A model generated the notes under the pieces. It was given only the letters and a program-made list of their open reading frames with translations, searched no databases and was not told the origin of the DNA. A stretch of DNA of 64,000 bases, taken from assembly GCF_000204055.1 (NCBI RefSeq), contig NW_006768766.1, positions 2,532,524-2,596,523 of the forward strand, read 5' to 3'. This DNA is from Melampsora larici-populina 98AG31. Taxonomy: Eukaryota > Basidiomycota > Pucciniomycetes > Pucciniales > Melampsoraceae. The position numbers and the translations under genes were made by a program. Positions 22,539 through 33,518 of the stretch are shown piece after piece (positions within the stretch are counted from its first letter, which is position 1; the number at the start of each line of letters is the position of its first letter).

Positions 22539-24322
22539 TCATCTATTCTTTTTTGGGTGGATCAGATTCCACAGATGATGATTGTTTGTTGAATTTGAAT
22601 AAAACTCTAGGAATTGAAGAAGTGGTGAGGTGCCAAACTTGGTCTCTGATTGATCAAGAAAATCTCTCATCATCATACATGTCTTCTTGAAGTCCTTTAC
22701 GACCAAATCTTCTATATACCTCTGTAAAGTTCTTGTATCCTCAGTTCCTTCAATGATTGGGAAGATATCAACATCTTTGAAAATAAAAAACATACATTAG
22801 TTTGATACTTATCTTTGACAGATAAGAGTTCACTCACTGCTTGACCAGAACTTGATGACCTTGATTTGATCCATTGGTGCCATATTTTCAGGTATCTCTG
22901 ATTGGTAGGGAACCATGTACCTTTGTGTGCAAATGAATTCTTTGATATCCCTGAAAATTTAATTTATAAAAGTATCAACAAGACAGAAACCATCAACCTT
23001 ATCCGTATAATGCAGGATACTGGCCCTTCTTTATCCAAAGATTTGATATAACCTATCACAGTCTCTGAATGTTTTCTCAAGTGTGCATAAGCTCAATCCA
23101 TGAAATTGCCTGGAACATCCAGATACTCCAGCTTGATGGTTTTGATCACACTAATCATTCTGGTTAGCATAAATTGAGTTTCTAAGACAAGTTGTAGGTT
23201 TGGCTTTGCTTGAACCAGTAGGTAAAGGTCCATTCCATCTTGTCAAAGTTTTTAACTATTTCAACATCAAAAAGAACCACATGAAAAAGAGGTCTGTTAT
23301 ATGTCAGGACAGCTCACCAGTTATCCAGAACTGAAAAAGTGCCTTTTGATCTGCTGGTGACCAATCACCAACTAAGCTTATACCATATTCCCCTAATCCT
23401 TTTTGGAAGGCTGAAAAGTTAATGATGTTTCTGAAATGATCATGATCATTTACAATTCTAGTGGTAAGATTCAAGAATGATGATCAATTATTAAGTCCAT
23501 TTAGTTGGTCACTCACCTTCCAGATGCTAGTCTCTCAATAGATTCAATACATCTTGATTTGTTGAGAGCAATGGTTTTCTTCAACCAATACCACCAGTCA
23601 GAATCATAAAATTCAATTGAATCACTGATAATTTTTCTCATCTCAAATAACTCAAATTGAATCACTTGTAAAACTTTGAATGGTGTATCCTTTGATAAAA
23701 GAAATTGACATAAGCCTGCAAAGAAAGCTTTTTTCTTTGATACATTCTTGAATGGTTCATCTGAATGTGTTTCTCTACATAATTTGACAAGTCTTGAATC
23801 CCAGCTGTCTTTGGGTGATAATAGGATTTCATTCATTTCTGTTATGATCTCAGGACAGTACAATGTCCGAGTTTCCCATCTGTATTTCATGTGTTCGTTA
23901 CCTATCAAAAAGATCAACCTGAACATCAATGCCTATTTTTGTTGAAGTCAATGTCTAAGAAGCTTGTAGTAAATTTACCTTTTCTCCAAAATTTGGTGAT
24001 CTCATCAGACTGTGACTGTGTTAATTCAGTTGATGGCATAATCAATTTAGAGAAATCATTCCAATTTATCTCATGTCCTACAAAAGGTGATGTGTTGACT
24101 GATTCACCAATAAAAGGAAATAGGGTAAGTTGGAATAAGATACCTTGCAGGAGGCAACTTTCAACAAGCAATCAAACAATATGGAAACCTACCTAATCTA
24201 GGTGAACTTGAAATAGATGGTATTTGTTTCTTCTTCAAATAGATGCATCCAGCTTGGATGGTGTTAGTAGGGTGATTAGAGTGTAGGACCAATTGCATTA
24301 GGATGAACCAATGAATTTCCAT
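22539..24322 (-). pseudogene. Modular secreted-protein gene with one in-frame TGA
   Basis: Seven exons keep one phase-consistent frame: 24322-24193, 24077-23979, 23901-23517, 23430-23318, 23238-22998, 22950-22838 and 22774-22539, in total 439 codons including an internal TGA at 23095-23093 and the final stop. Exon 1 encodes a probable signal peptide (MEIHWFILMQLVLHSNHPTN). The body is three repeats of a short module ending in a KFW/QFW motif at an exon border (SQSDEITKFW, ADQKALFQFW, MDQIKVIKFW), each followed by a longer helical exon. The reading frame beyond the TGA is clearly coding in character (AYAHLRKHSETVIGYIKSLD). It may be a recent pseudogene, a read-through gene, or a truncated protein of about 265 residues. 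Function unknown. Confidence 0.6.
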
Positions 24323-25194
24323 CTTTGTTCTATTGTTTTCTATGGTTCCTGTGATGGATCAATCATGTTACATTGAAATGGGAACATCCACAATCTTGAA
24401 TCAAGTGAACAAGCGAATGAACAAAACTTTGAACTCTTCACATCCTGTAATCATACAAAATCTGGTGGATACCAACTCTTAATCTCTGAGTGTCATATTT
24501 GGAGAGTTACATCTGCTTGAACCGTCTGCATTCAATAACAAGAATATGAGATGCAACATGGAGGTACTAGGGGATTGTTCCAAGTGGAAGTTCAAAGAAA
24601 GCGGAGAATGATCTTATGTTAGAGCCTTTTGAAATTTATTGAGTCAATTCCATCATATCTTTTGGTCAGAAAGGAAGTGATTTTGCCACTTTTGTACCTA
24701 TATCATCTCCAAAATCAGGATAGAGTGGCCTTCCAGACAGTATGAGTACAAATTATTGTGTATGCTATATTGACTCCTAGCCAACCTTTTTCATTGCACA
24801 ACTCACCCACTCTGCAATATGGGCTTCAAGATGTTTGTGAATTTCCCAGGATTATTAGATTTCTGGTGTTAAATCTATTTCCCCATAACAGCCTTCCAGT
24901 TTTAAGATTGTTCATGTCTGGGTGTAAAGCAAGAGTTCAGGTTTCAGAGATCTTACAACTAAGATGTATTTGTGGAGAAATAATGTTCATGTGTCAGACT
25001 TTCAACACCTGGGAGCCAGAATTGGTGGGAGAGTCCCAGTGGTTAAGTAAAAGACCCATTTGTTTAGGCATCAGATAAAGATCTGAGTGTCAATTTACTC
25101 AGGAGTGGCCAGCACCTGGAATGGGAGACCACTGACACCGCGGGAATCATTATGTTTGAGACCTGATTGAGCAAATTTGTGGTGTCCAAGTCCG
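24323..25194. other. No supported gene
   Basis: Promoter side of the modular gene, then AT-rich sequence. Around 25085-25150 a stretch (CCTGGAATGGGAGACCAC) faintly resembles the 3' half of 5S rRNA, but not enough to call. Confidence 0.3.
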
Positions 25195-25286
25195 CAATAA
25201 GTCTCAATTTTTGGATTGAAACCTATTAAAGGCAAGGGGGGGACCTTGGAATTTAATAGGTTTCAATCCAAATTTGAGACTTATTG
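25195..25286. repeat. Foldback (near-perfect inverted repeat)
   Basis: Arms at 25195-25230 and 25252-25286 are reverse complements over about 35 bp (CAATAAGTCTCAA ... TTGAGACTTATTG) with one indel, around a 21-nt G-rich spacer. It would form a long hairpin; no target duplication is clear. Confidence 0.85.
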
Positions 25287-25556
25287 TGAACTCTGTCGCC
25301 ACGTCAAGTTTCACATATGATTGAACCTAATAGATGCCCGTGGTGTGATGTTAGACACAAAGATATGAGTGCACAAGATGCAAAATTGAGTAGATGAACA
25401 AGTCAAGAGAAACATGAGTGTCCAGAGAAGCTTCTTTTGCTGAGACATCTTGACAATAAAATTCTGAACCTTTCATCCAACATATAATGGAATGGTTGTA
25501 ACTATGTACTCATGAAGTCACGCACTGGTGTTGACAGCTTTGCCTTGACTCCCACA

Positions 25557-25930
25557 TAAGGCCTGCACCCGGCCCGGCCCGGACGGGCTTTTCCCGGCCC
25601 GCCATCCGCTCGCGGGAACTTTGGGCGGGCCACGGGCTGCCCGGTATCGTCATTAAGTAATAAAAAAAAAAAATCAACTCGATCAAAACAACCCAAAAAC
25701 TACTTTAAAAAATTTGTTCTATTGGATTGCTTGTATATCAGCCTGGAAAAAACACAAATTGCGCCGAAAAAATGAACCAGGCCTCCTTTGGGACACTTTT
25801 GGCCCGTCTAGCCCGGCGGGCCAGCCCGTCGACGGGCTGGAGCGCGAACCGCTCACGGGCCTCACTTCCTGTTTGAGTCATTCGGGCTTAGCCCGGCCCG
25901 GCTCGCCCGGCGGGCCGGGTGCAGGCCTTA
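25557..25930. mobile_element. GC-rich TIR element, hAT-like
   Basis: TAAGGCCTGCACCCGGCCCG at 25557-25576 is matched exactly in inverse at 25911-25930. Both ends sit next to 8-bp near-repeats (CTCCCACA and CTCCCGCG, 6 of 8 matching). At 374 bp it is far richer in G+C than its AT-rich surroundings, which suggests recent arrival from elsewhere. No transposase. The hAT call rests on the 8-bp duplication only. Confidence 0.6.
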
Positions 25931-26213
25931 CTCCCGCGGGTCCATGTCCGAATACCCGTACTGACTCTCGGATCGGGATAACTATGGAAAGACACGTGAC
26001 GTTGAAAAATCTCGATATAAGCAAGTCAAACCTTTGTGTAAATGTCTGTAGATATGCTTATACCACAACCAACCTCAGGTATGAAAAAAGTTCCAATCGA
26101 GTCAAAAAATCGAAAACACCTTCAAAAAGAAACGTTGCTATACCTCCACAAACTTTGTTTGAAAACATTTTAAATCGAATTCGAATCAAAACCAAGATCA
26201 TAAAGCAAGAAAA

Positions 26214-27671
26214 ATGCAATCAGATGACGTAGTATGGGGTATAATGTAAGTCACCATCTCTGATTTTTCCCAAACCAAAAAAAAAAAAACCCAAAAAACC
26301 CTCAACGTTTTGATTAATTTTTTGATTCTAATGTTTTGATTTGTTATAGAAATCATCAATTTTGTTCATATAAAATTAAAGCAGTACAAGGAGGAGGAGA
26401 ATCACATAATAGAACAGTTTCATCAAGTTTTTGTAAAAATGAATATAATTTAACTGGACTTTGTAATAAAGCTTCTTGTCCATTAGCTAATTCAAGATAT
26501 GCAACTGTAAGAGAAATCGATGGTGAATTAATCTTCTTCTTCTCTATCTCTCTATTTGAATAAATCGATTTCTGATCAAGTTTGTATGATTTTCTGGGTG
26601 GTGGGTTTTTGTAAAATTTGATAGGTATGGTTTATTTATTTCAAAAAACTGTAGAAAGATCTCATTCTCCAGCAAACCTTTGGGAAAAAACTAAACTTTC
26701 AACTAATTATGCAAAAGCATTAGAACAAGTGAATGGATTTTATTTTCCTACTTAAAAATGGTTTATCTCTTTCAAAATTGATCGTTAACGTTTTTTTTTC
26801 GTCTTTTTTTTTCTTTTCGGTTTGGATTGGTTTTTAGATTGATAGTTCTTTGATTTATTGGCCTGATTATATGATTCATAGATGTAAACAAAGGTTAACC
26901 AAGATCACACAATACTTAATCAAGATCCGTAGACTAAGAACTCGTGAAACGTAAGTCTTTTTGCCCATCCAAAAACCCACCACTCCTACCTCCAAAGTCT
27001 AACCCCAAAAACCCCACTGGATTCGATTGAAAACCCTAAGTCCTCAATTGGTACCTATCAATAATAAGACCGAAAGACGAGAAAAAGCACGAGAATCCAA
27101 AGCATTATCAGCAGCCAGACTAACCAAAACCTTAGAAAAAGAATTAATATCAAGATTAAAATCTAAATCGTATGGAGATTTACCATTAAATGTGAATGAA
27201 TCGATTTGGAAATCAGTACTAGAAAACGAAAAGACTGAAACCGAATTAGAAATCGAATTAAAAGATGAAATGACAGATGAAGATGGATCAGGTGAAGATG
27301 AAGAAGAAGAAGAATTCGAAAGAGAATTCGTTAGTGATTTTGAGGAAAGTGATGAGGATGAAGATGATTTAGAAGATTGGAATGGAGTTCAGTCCTTTTT
27401 GACTTTGACTTTTCTTTATTTCTTTCGTTTCTGACGATTCTGGTTTTTGGTTTTGTGCATATAGCTTGATTCCAAAGATGGAAGTTCAGATGATGAAGAT
27501 AGTATAGATGAAAAAGGTTTAGATTTGAATATCTCAAATCAACCTCCAATCAACAAAAGAAAAGCTAAAGAACAAGGTACAAGTTCTAAGAAAACTGATT
27601 TAAAGAAAAAGAAAAGATCCAAGATTGAAATCGAATACGAAGAAGAAACGGTATCAGGTTTAAAAAATTAA
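26214..27671 (+). CDS. MAK16: MAK16, 60S ribosome biogenesis factor
   Basis: Six exons: 26214-26245, 26350-26522, 26625-26728, 26838-26950, 27041-27386 and 27465-27671; 324 residues, near the usual 300. The N-terminus ([19 protein letters not shown]) and the cysteine block [17 protein letters not shown] are the family signature, followed by [25 protein letters not shown] and [19 protein letters not shown]. The C-terminal third is acidic ([12 protein letters not shown]) and ends with the basic/acidic IEIEYEEE motif. Mak16 acts in the nucleolus in early pre-60S particles, with Rpf1. A 10-residue insert between KIKA and FCKN is longer than in yeast. Introns interrupt nearly every conserved block, so no single ORF shows the whole gene. 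Confidence 0.95.
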
Positions 27672-28199
27672 ATTTCTGAGTTTTGAAGATTTAGTGAAGA
27701 TTCGAGAATCGATTCTGTTGACCGTTTATGGGGTTTTTGATGGTTTTATGACTTAGTTGATGATGATTTTATAATTGAATGTTTCTCTTTCTTTGGTTTT
27801 TCTTACTTGTGATCTCTCTTTCTCGTGACCGTTGGTTTCTTTCATTCCAATTCCAGTTTCGAATTCAGCTTTTGACTCTCGCTCGTAAGAGGACACTGAA
27901 GAGAACTCCGTGATAAAGATCACAATTCTCACATTTCACTTGTCATAATGTGAAAGATGATCAAAATGCATAAATTCCCAAACTCGAGTAAGCTAAAACA
28001 AATTCAGGACACTAAACAAGAGAGACAGAGAGAGACAAGTCCAAATGTATGCCAATAAAAGGAAAAGAGAAAACATTTTTTTGTGATGGTTTATGGACTT
28101 ATCTTGGGGAGAAAAAAAGTATGAAAAATATAAAGAAAATTACTTTACATAGATAATTCAATCAAGAGAGGAAAGAGAAAAAGAAAGCAGAAGAATGGT
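27672..28199. other. Intergenic between convergent MAK16 and the repeat gene
   Basis: AT-rich 3' flanks; no gene seen. Confidence 0.3.
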
Positions 28200-29317
28200 T
28201 TATTCTGGTTTAGCAGTAGTAGTAGTAGTATCGATTGGTTTTTCCAAGTTTGATACTTGATCATTAGTTAAGATTTGGATACCAGGTTGAGCAAAAACCT
28301 ATCAAAAAATTTAATGAATACCAAAAACTTTAATGATCTGTTTATAAAACTTTGCTTTTTTTGATCGTCAAGAATAGGTAAAACGTGACTCAACTGGAGG
28401 AGTACCACTGGTCAATTGAGCAGAACTTGAAACATTTTCGGGTTTTCCTAATTGTTCAGTGTTTGAGGTTTGAATACCAGGTTGAGCAAAAACCTAATGT
28501 AAAAAAAATTGTGACGATTGGTCAACAAGGAATCTTTAGATTCGAAAGGTCAATAGGATCAAATTTACAGGTGGATTTCCTTCAGTTAATTGAGCGGAAC
28601 TTGAGAGGTTTTCTTGTTTTGGTGGCACTTGATCATTATCCAGGATTTGAATACCTGGTTGAGCAAATACCTTTGTGAAAAAGAAATAAACATCGTTTTA
28701 GTAAAACAAGAAGTCATTTGAAGATTGAGAATTCTAGATTGGATTTTTAACAAACTGGTGGATTCGTATCGGTTAATTGAGCAGAACTAGATAGATCTTG
28801 ATTCCAGTTATTCTTCAAATCCTTTGGATCATTGGTGGTAGCTGGAACTATTTTATTATCAAGAAAAGATAATGATGAGAAGGTGTGAGTGAAAGGTTCA
28901 GATGGTAAAGAGCTTTAAGATGATAAAGAAATTGGTTTTGGTTTTTTGTTGACTTACATGGTTGGATCGTTAAGTTGGACTCGGATTTATCGTCTTTTGA
29001 ATTTGACATTTGTGCACCACCTTCTTCGAAAGTCTAGAACGTTGTTGAATCGTTTGTTGATTAGTTCTTGGTCAATGATGAAGAGGTTAATAGAATTGTG
29101 ACGAACGGGTGGATTGGGATCAGTTGTTTGAGCAGAACTAGATAGATCTTCATTCAAGTTAGGGTTCTTATTCAAGTCATTCGGGTCATTCGTCTTTGCA
29201 GGAACTATGTGGTTTGCCAAAAAAGGAAAGTATATGGTTTAGATGCTTGTATCGATTGAAGGTAAATGATAACGTACATGGTTGGATGTTTAAGTTTGAA
29301 TTATCGTTATTTGACAT
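28200..29317 (-). CDS. Repeat-exon protein of unknown function
   Basis: Seven exons: 29317-29278, 29204-29107, 29033-28958, 28847-28756, 28670-28569, 28493-28395, 28298-28200; 201 residues with consistent phase. The exons are copies of one another. Exons 1+2 and 3+4 repeat a unit of the form SNL-x-IQP, PA-x-TNDP and DLSSSAQ ending NPP. Exons 5, 6 and 7 each open with VFAQPGIQ, and 5 and 6 close with SSSAQLT and a PP at the donor. Many donors are weak GTT-type, all after PP or QP. The product is hydrophilic (Asn, Ser, Gln, Pro), has no signal peptide and no cysteines, and looks disordered. I recognise no family. Exon number could vary between alleles. Confidence 0.6.
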
Positions 29318-30929
29318 CTTGTTTTGATCTGATTCTGTTGATCGTTGTCTATTGATATGAAAAGTGGTTTGAATGGGTTTCCTAATTACAAAAAGGAATA
29401 AGATGTAAAAGTAAATCGAATGACTAAACTTGTTCTTTTTGTTGATCGATAACACTTTATGAATCCACTCAGTTAGTTTCTGTGAAAGGGAGAAAGAGTT
29501 AGAGATGAGTTTCAAAGGAGGGGATGTCTTTTGAGAATAGGAAATGAACTCAACTGGCATGATGTTTGATTAAGAGAGATCGAGTGAGATAGTCAAATAA
29601 ATTCGGGAAAAATTAAATTTAAATTGTTGATGCGATGTGATGCTGAGAAGGGTTGCGACAAAGACGGAGAGTTTGATGCAAAGTTATTCAATCCAAACCT
29701 TTTACAAAAGAGAAGATTGGTTTGTCAGATACAAATATATGAGAAGATGGCTGTGCAAGGTTCAGTTTCTCTATCGGTATTTAAAGACTTGAATATCTTC
29801 TTAAAACAAATGATGTGAATCAAATGACCTCATTTGACTCATCGATCGAACCCCCCCCCAAAAAAAAGGTGGGGAAAAGTAGGGAAAATTGAACCCGTTT
29901 TAGGATTTAGGAGAATTCTATCAAGAATTCATACGTTGGAAATTCAGTTTAATAATTCCAAATCCAATCAAATTCGAATTTATTCTCGAAAAGAACACTT
30001 CTTTATGTATGAGTCTTGTAAGGATATGAATATCTTGAAACAAAAGTACAGAGTCCAACCAAGGATGAACAAAGAAACATCTTAAATAATGCATTTCGTT
30101 CACAGAAAGAACAAGAAATTCTTAGTGACTGTGGAGGATGTCCTGCTTCAAGTTGTTAGCTCGGCGCAAAACTTCAAGAAGAACGCGCTTGGGCCTTAAA
30201 CTTTCGATTTGGCGTAGCACCTTTTCCAGGATGGGCCTGAGGGTGATTGAATGCCTTGAACCTTGATTTGTTTGTTCAAAACTCCGTCTGAGATGACTTC
30301 ATTGGCCTCATCCACCTCGATATCCTTACCAAACCACCAAGTCTTCATTCCACTATGTCTAACACAGTCTTGCGGCCAATGAAGAGGTCTGATTAATGAG
30401 GGTTTTTACAACAGAGGCCTGGATTGTGATCGTTTTAGACGGTGATTTCTGCCTTGAATCTCTTTCCGACTTCCTGAATCCTAAACAAGAATTGAAGCAT
30501 TACAAGTTAGAAATGAAGACTGAAAAAGTCTCTTCAAGCACAGATTGAGAAATTAGTCTTTCCAAGTCGATCAAGAAGGAATTTAAAAAAGAATTTTGAA
30601 TGCTTTTGGTCAATTTTCTTCCGAGAGGTGACCTTGTTAGGTTTTACCCCATTTTACATATTGGACCATGCGTCCTCATTTGATTGTTCTTCTCAGACTT
30701 GCCCATGCCTTCCAAGTTCCAACACTTCAAGTGCCACCAATGCCAATGCCCTGAAATCAGAATGTGGTTCAACTATTAAGCCCACACTGCTTTGGATTTC
30801 ACTTCGTATGGATCTCCTTCAGCATACATAGTCTCCCTTGAACGAACTTTTTGACGGATTTTTCCTTTCTGCTTTTCAATCTCGGGTCAAATCTACAAGA
30901 CTATTCTCCATTTGTATACGGTACCCAAA
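29318..30929. other. Intergenic; leader of the effector array at its right end
   Basis: No supported gene. From about 30620 the sequence resembles the leader of the second array gene (32430-32734), sharing words such as TGTTCTTCTCA and ACTTGCCCATG. Confidence 0.3.
30748..30762 (+). promoter_or_regulatory. Conserved leader word of the array
   Basis: CCCTGAAATCAGAA occurs about 170 bp upstream of array gene 1, and in the leaders of gene 2 (32541, as CCTCGAAATCAGAA) and gene 3 (35361). Conservation in otherwise diverged leaders suggests a promoter or 5' UTR element; role unproven. Confidence 0.35.
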
Positions 30930-31753
30930 ATGCTCAAAATCTTTCTTAAGATTTCACTCTTACTGTTTTCCATATGGATTCATAATTCAAACGTTTTGGC
31001 CGAAAAAACTTTCTCTGCAGCTTGTCGCAGACAGTTCACAATAGTCAATGGCAAGGGAGGTAAGTACATCCAATCAATTTATTCTACATTGACTTCATAA
31101 GTTTATCAAACTCTGCACTTCGAGTCTACTGGCTGACTCGACTTACTTTTTGTCATATTACAAAAGTTTGCGTTCAGGCAAGCCCTGATGACCATCAATA
31201 TTCGTGTGTTGTAGATTCTTGCCATGAGCGTGTAGGTGATCTTAGTAAGCATTTCAGAGAACCTCATCTTGACTAACTTTTTCCGTATCTATGTAAGTTT
31301 CACCGTGAATCTGATTAACAAAAATCCACTTCGTATTGTATCTTATCTAAATCAGGTTATAACTACGTAGAAATGACTGCTTGTACTCACGATGGATCTG
31401 TGAATAAAGGACAAAGTAAACAAAACTGTGCTCAATACCAATTCATGCACAATAATAACGGAGGCTATTTCAGTCAGTATCTCTGATTTCTTTCATATCA
31501 TTTCATTTATACTTGAAAGACTATCTTAATTGAAGTTTTCTGATATCTTTTTTTTACAAATTTGATTTACTCACTTATAGCTTGTACTAACCCTGCGGGT
31601 TATCATTATACGTGTGAACGTAATCAACACAATATTTATAGACAGCTGAGTTAGTTGAGAGTTTCTCTTCTTATTTACTTTGTGAAGGAGAAAACTAACT
31701 TGAGTGAAAAATGGATTTCAATTTCTTTAGCATGTTCCAAATGCACAAAATAG
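30930..31753 (+). CDS. Small secreted cysteine-rich protein, array gene 1 (candidate effector)
   Basis: Five exons: 30930-31059, 31167-31244, 31356-31472, 31581-31649, 31731-31753; 138 residues. All introns are in phase 1. A signal peptide covers about residues 1-25 (MLKIFLKISLLLFSIWIHNS), and the mature protein has 10 cysteines: one in exon 1, three in exon 2, two in exon 3, two in exon 4 and a final CSKC in exon 5. The motif C-A-Q-Y in exon 3 and HYTC in exon 4 recur in all four array genes. If exon 4 is read on, a TAG ends it seven residues early, so the micro-exon is easily missed. An effector role at the host interface is inference from size, secretion and cysteines. Confidence 0.8.
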
Positions 31754-32734
31754 TAGATCATCAAAGTGAACAGATCACTGTCTCTTTGTGATTTTTGTAA
31801 GTGGAATCAAGAATCGTGAAGGAAAACCTCTTTGATTAATTAGATCAAGTCGATTTCTATGGCTTTGAGACTCTGGTGTTTTGAATCTTGTCAAACCAGA
31901 GACCTTTATATGAAACTTTTTAAAATATCTTGTGAAACATCTATTGCAAAGAAAAACATTTTCACTTATTGACTTTTTTCATCCTTCTAACACATGACAA
32001 ACGTGATACTTGAAATCAACAAACTCGTGATTATTTTGATTGTACAACTTCACAGAAGGATGTGAAGAAATGAAGTGGTAGATGACTTAAACATCAAACT
32101 GTATATCTTTTACTTACCCCTTTCTGATCACGTTAGATCACTTTGGGGCTGAGGCCAGTATCTCAAGGGCCTCCCTCGGAATCGGATCCCAGTGAGGAGA
32201 GGGTGAGCCGCACGGAGGCTTGTGTTACATTTCAGACATCGACTTCAGCCTTGAATCTTTTTCGGACTATTCAACATGACTATTGAGTCTAGATCAGAGT
32301 ATTGCCAGTTGGACATGAGAGCAAGACGCTAGCCCAAGAAAATATTGATGGATGGGGGACTGTTTACAGGTGAATCAAGCAAGCAAGGCTTGTGAAAAAA
32401 TCTTCTGTGTGTTTTCGTCAATTCTCTTCCAAAAGCCGACCTTGTGAAGTTTACCCCATTCCATACCATACGTCCCATTTTAATTGTTCTTCTCAAACTT
32501 GCCCATGTCTTCTAACACTTCAGTGCCATCAATGCAAAAGCCTCGAAATCAGAAATTAGTTCTATTAGACCCCTGCTTTGACTCGAAGAGGACATTTCTA
32601 TGAGAACTCACGTCGTGTGGGTCTTTTTCGGCATAGTTTTCCCTTGAACAAACTTCTTGACTCATTTTTCCTTCCGGCATTTCAACCTCGGGTCAAATTA
32701 TCAAAATTCTTCTCATATATTTGCAGTATCCAAA
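31754..32734. other. Spacer between array genes 1 and 2
   Basis: No gene; contains the 3' flank of gene 1 and the duplicated leader of gene 2 from about 32430. Confidence 0.3.
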
Positions 32735-33518
32735 ATGCTAAAATTCTTCATTAAGATTTCACTTTTACTGTTTTCTTTATGGATTCATGATTCAAAGGTT
32801 TTGGCTGGAGACACTTTCACTGCTGTGTGTCTCAGAGAGTTCCAGATAGTAGATGGCAAGGGAGGTAAGTAAATTCAATCACATCATTCTATTGACTTGG
32901 TAACTTTAGGCATAATCTGAAACCCTACTGTCTAACTCGAACTAATCTTTGTAACCAATCACATTACAAGTCTGCCTCCAGGCATACCCTGATCAACATG
33001 AATATTCATGCGATGTGAAGTCTTGCTATGATGGAGCAAGCAGCAGTAAGCATTTCACAACACCTACTCTTGACCGATCTTTAGTTTTCAAAGTTATAGT
33101 TAAGCCAATTAACGAAGATCTATATTGGATTCTATCTCATCTTAGATCATTACGTTCAGATGAAGGATTGTACTCACAACGGATCTAATGATAAAGGTCG
33201 AAGTACACAAGATTGTGCTCAATATAAATCTATGCTTCAAGCTGGATTCAGTTAGTATTTCTAAGTTTTGTTTCATTTCATTTTTGATCGGAAGGTGATG
33301 TTGATCAAGTGTTTCTATTACCTTTTCCCACAAACTTGTTCTGTTAAAAATAGGTTGTACAAACACTAACGGGTTTCACTATACTTGTCCTTTTCGCGAA
33401 AATACTTTCCAAAAGCTGAGTCAGTCAAGATTTTTTTTTCTTATCTACTCTTGTAAAAGAGAAAACTCACTTGACTGAAACAATTCATCTTGCAGCGTGT
33501 TCTAGCTGCACAAAATAA
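32735..33518 (+). CDS. Small secreted cysteine-rich protein, array gene 2 (candidate effector)
   Basis: Five exons: 32735-32864, 32971-33045, 33146-33250, 33354-33419, 33496-33518; 132 residues, phase-1 introns, 10 cysteines in the pattern of gene 1. The signal peptide (MLKFFIKISLLLFSLWIHDS) is nearly the same as in gene 1, and the exon-1 ends (DGKGG and NGKGG) are also shared, making these the closest pair. The last exon encodes CSSCTK. The exon-4 donor is GTCAGT. Residues between cysteines differ much more than the signal peptide, consistent with diversification of the mature part. Confidence 0.8.

Noticed and set aside
23182..23255. Short last exon ending the modular gene at 23182
   Set aside because: A different acceptor at 23239 keeps a long protein-like frame in phase with two further exons, so the short end is less likely.
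25085..25150. 5S rRNA gene or 5S-derived SINE
   Set aside because: Only the GGGAGACCAC neighbourhood resembles 5S; the A and C boxes and folding are not convincing.
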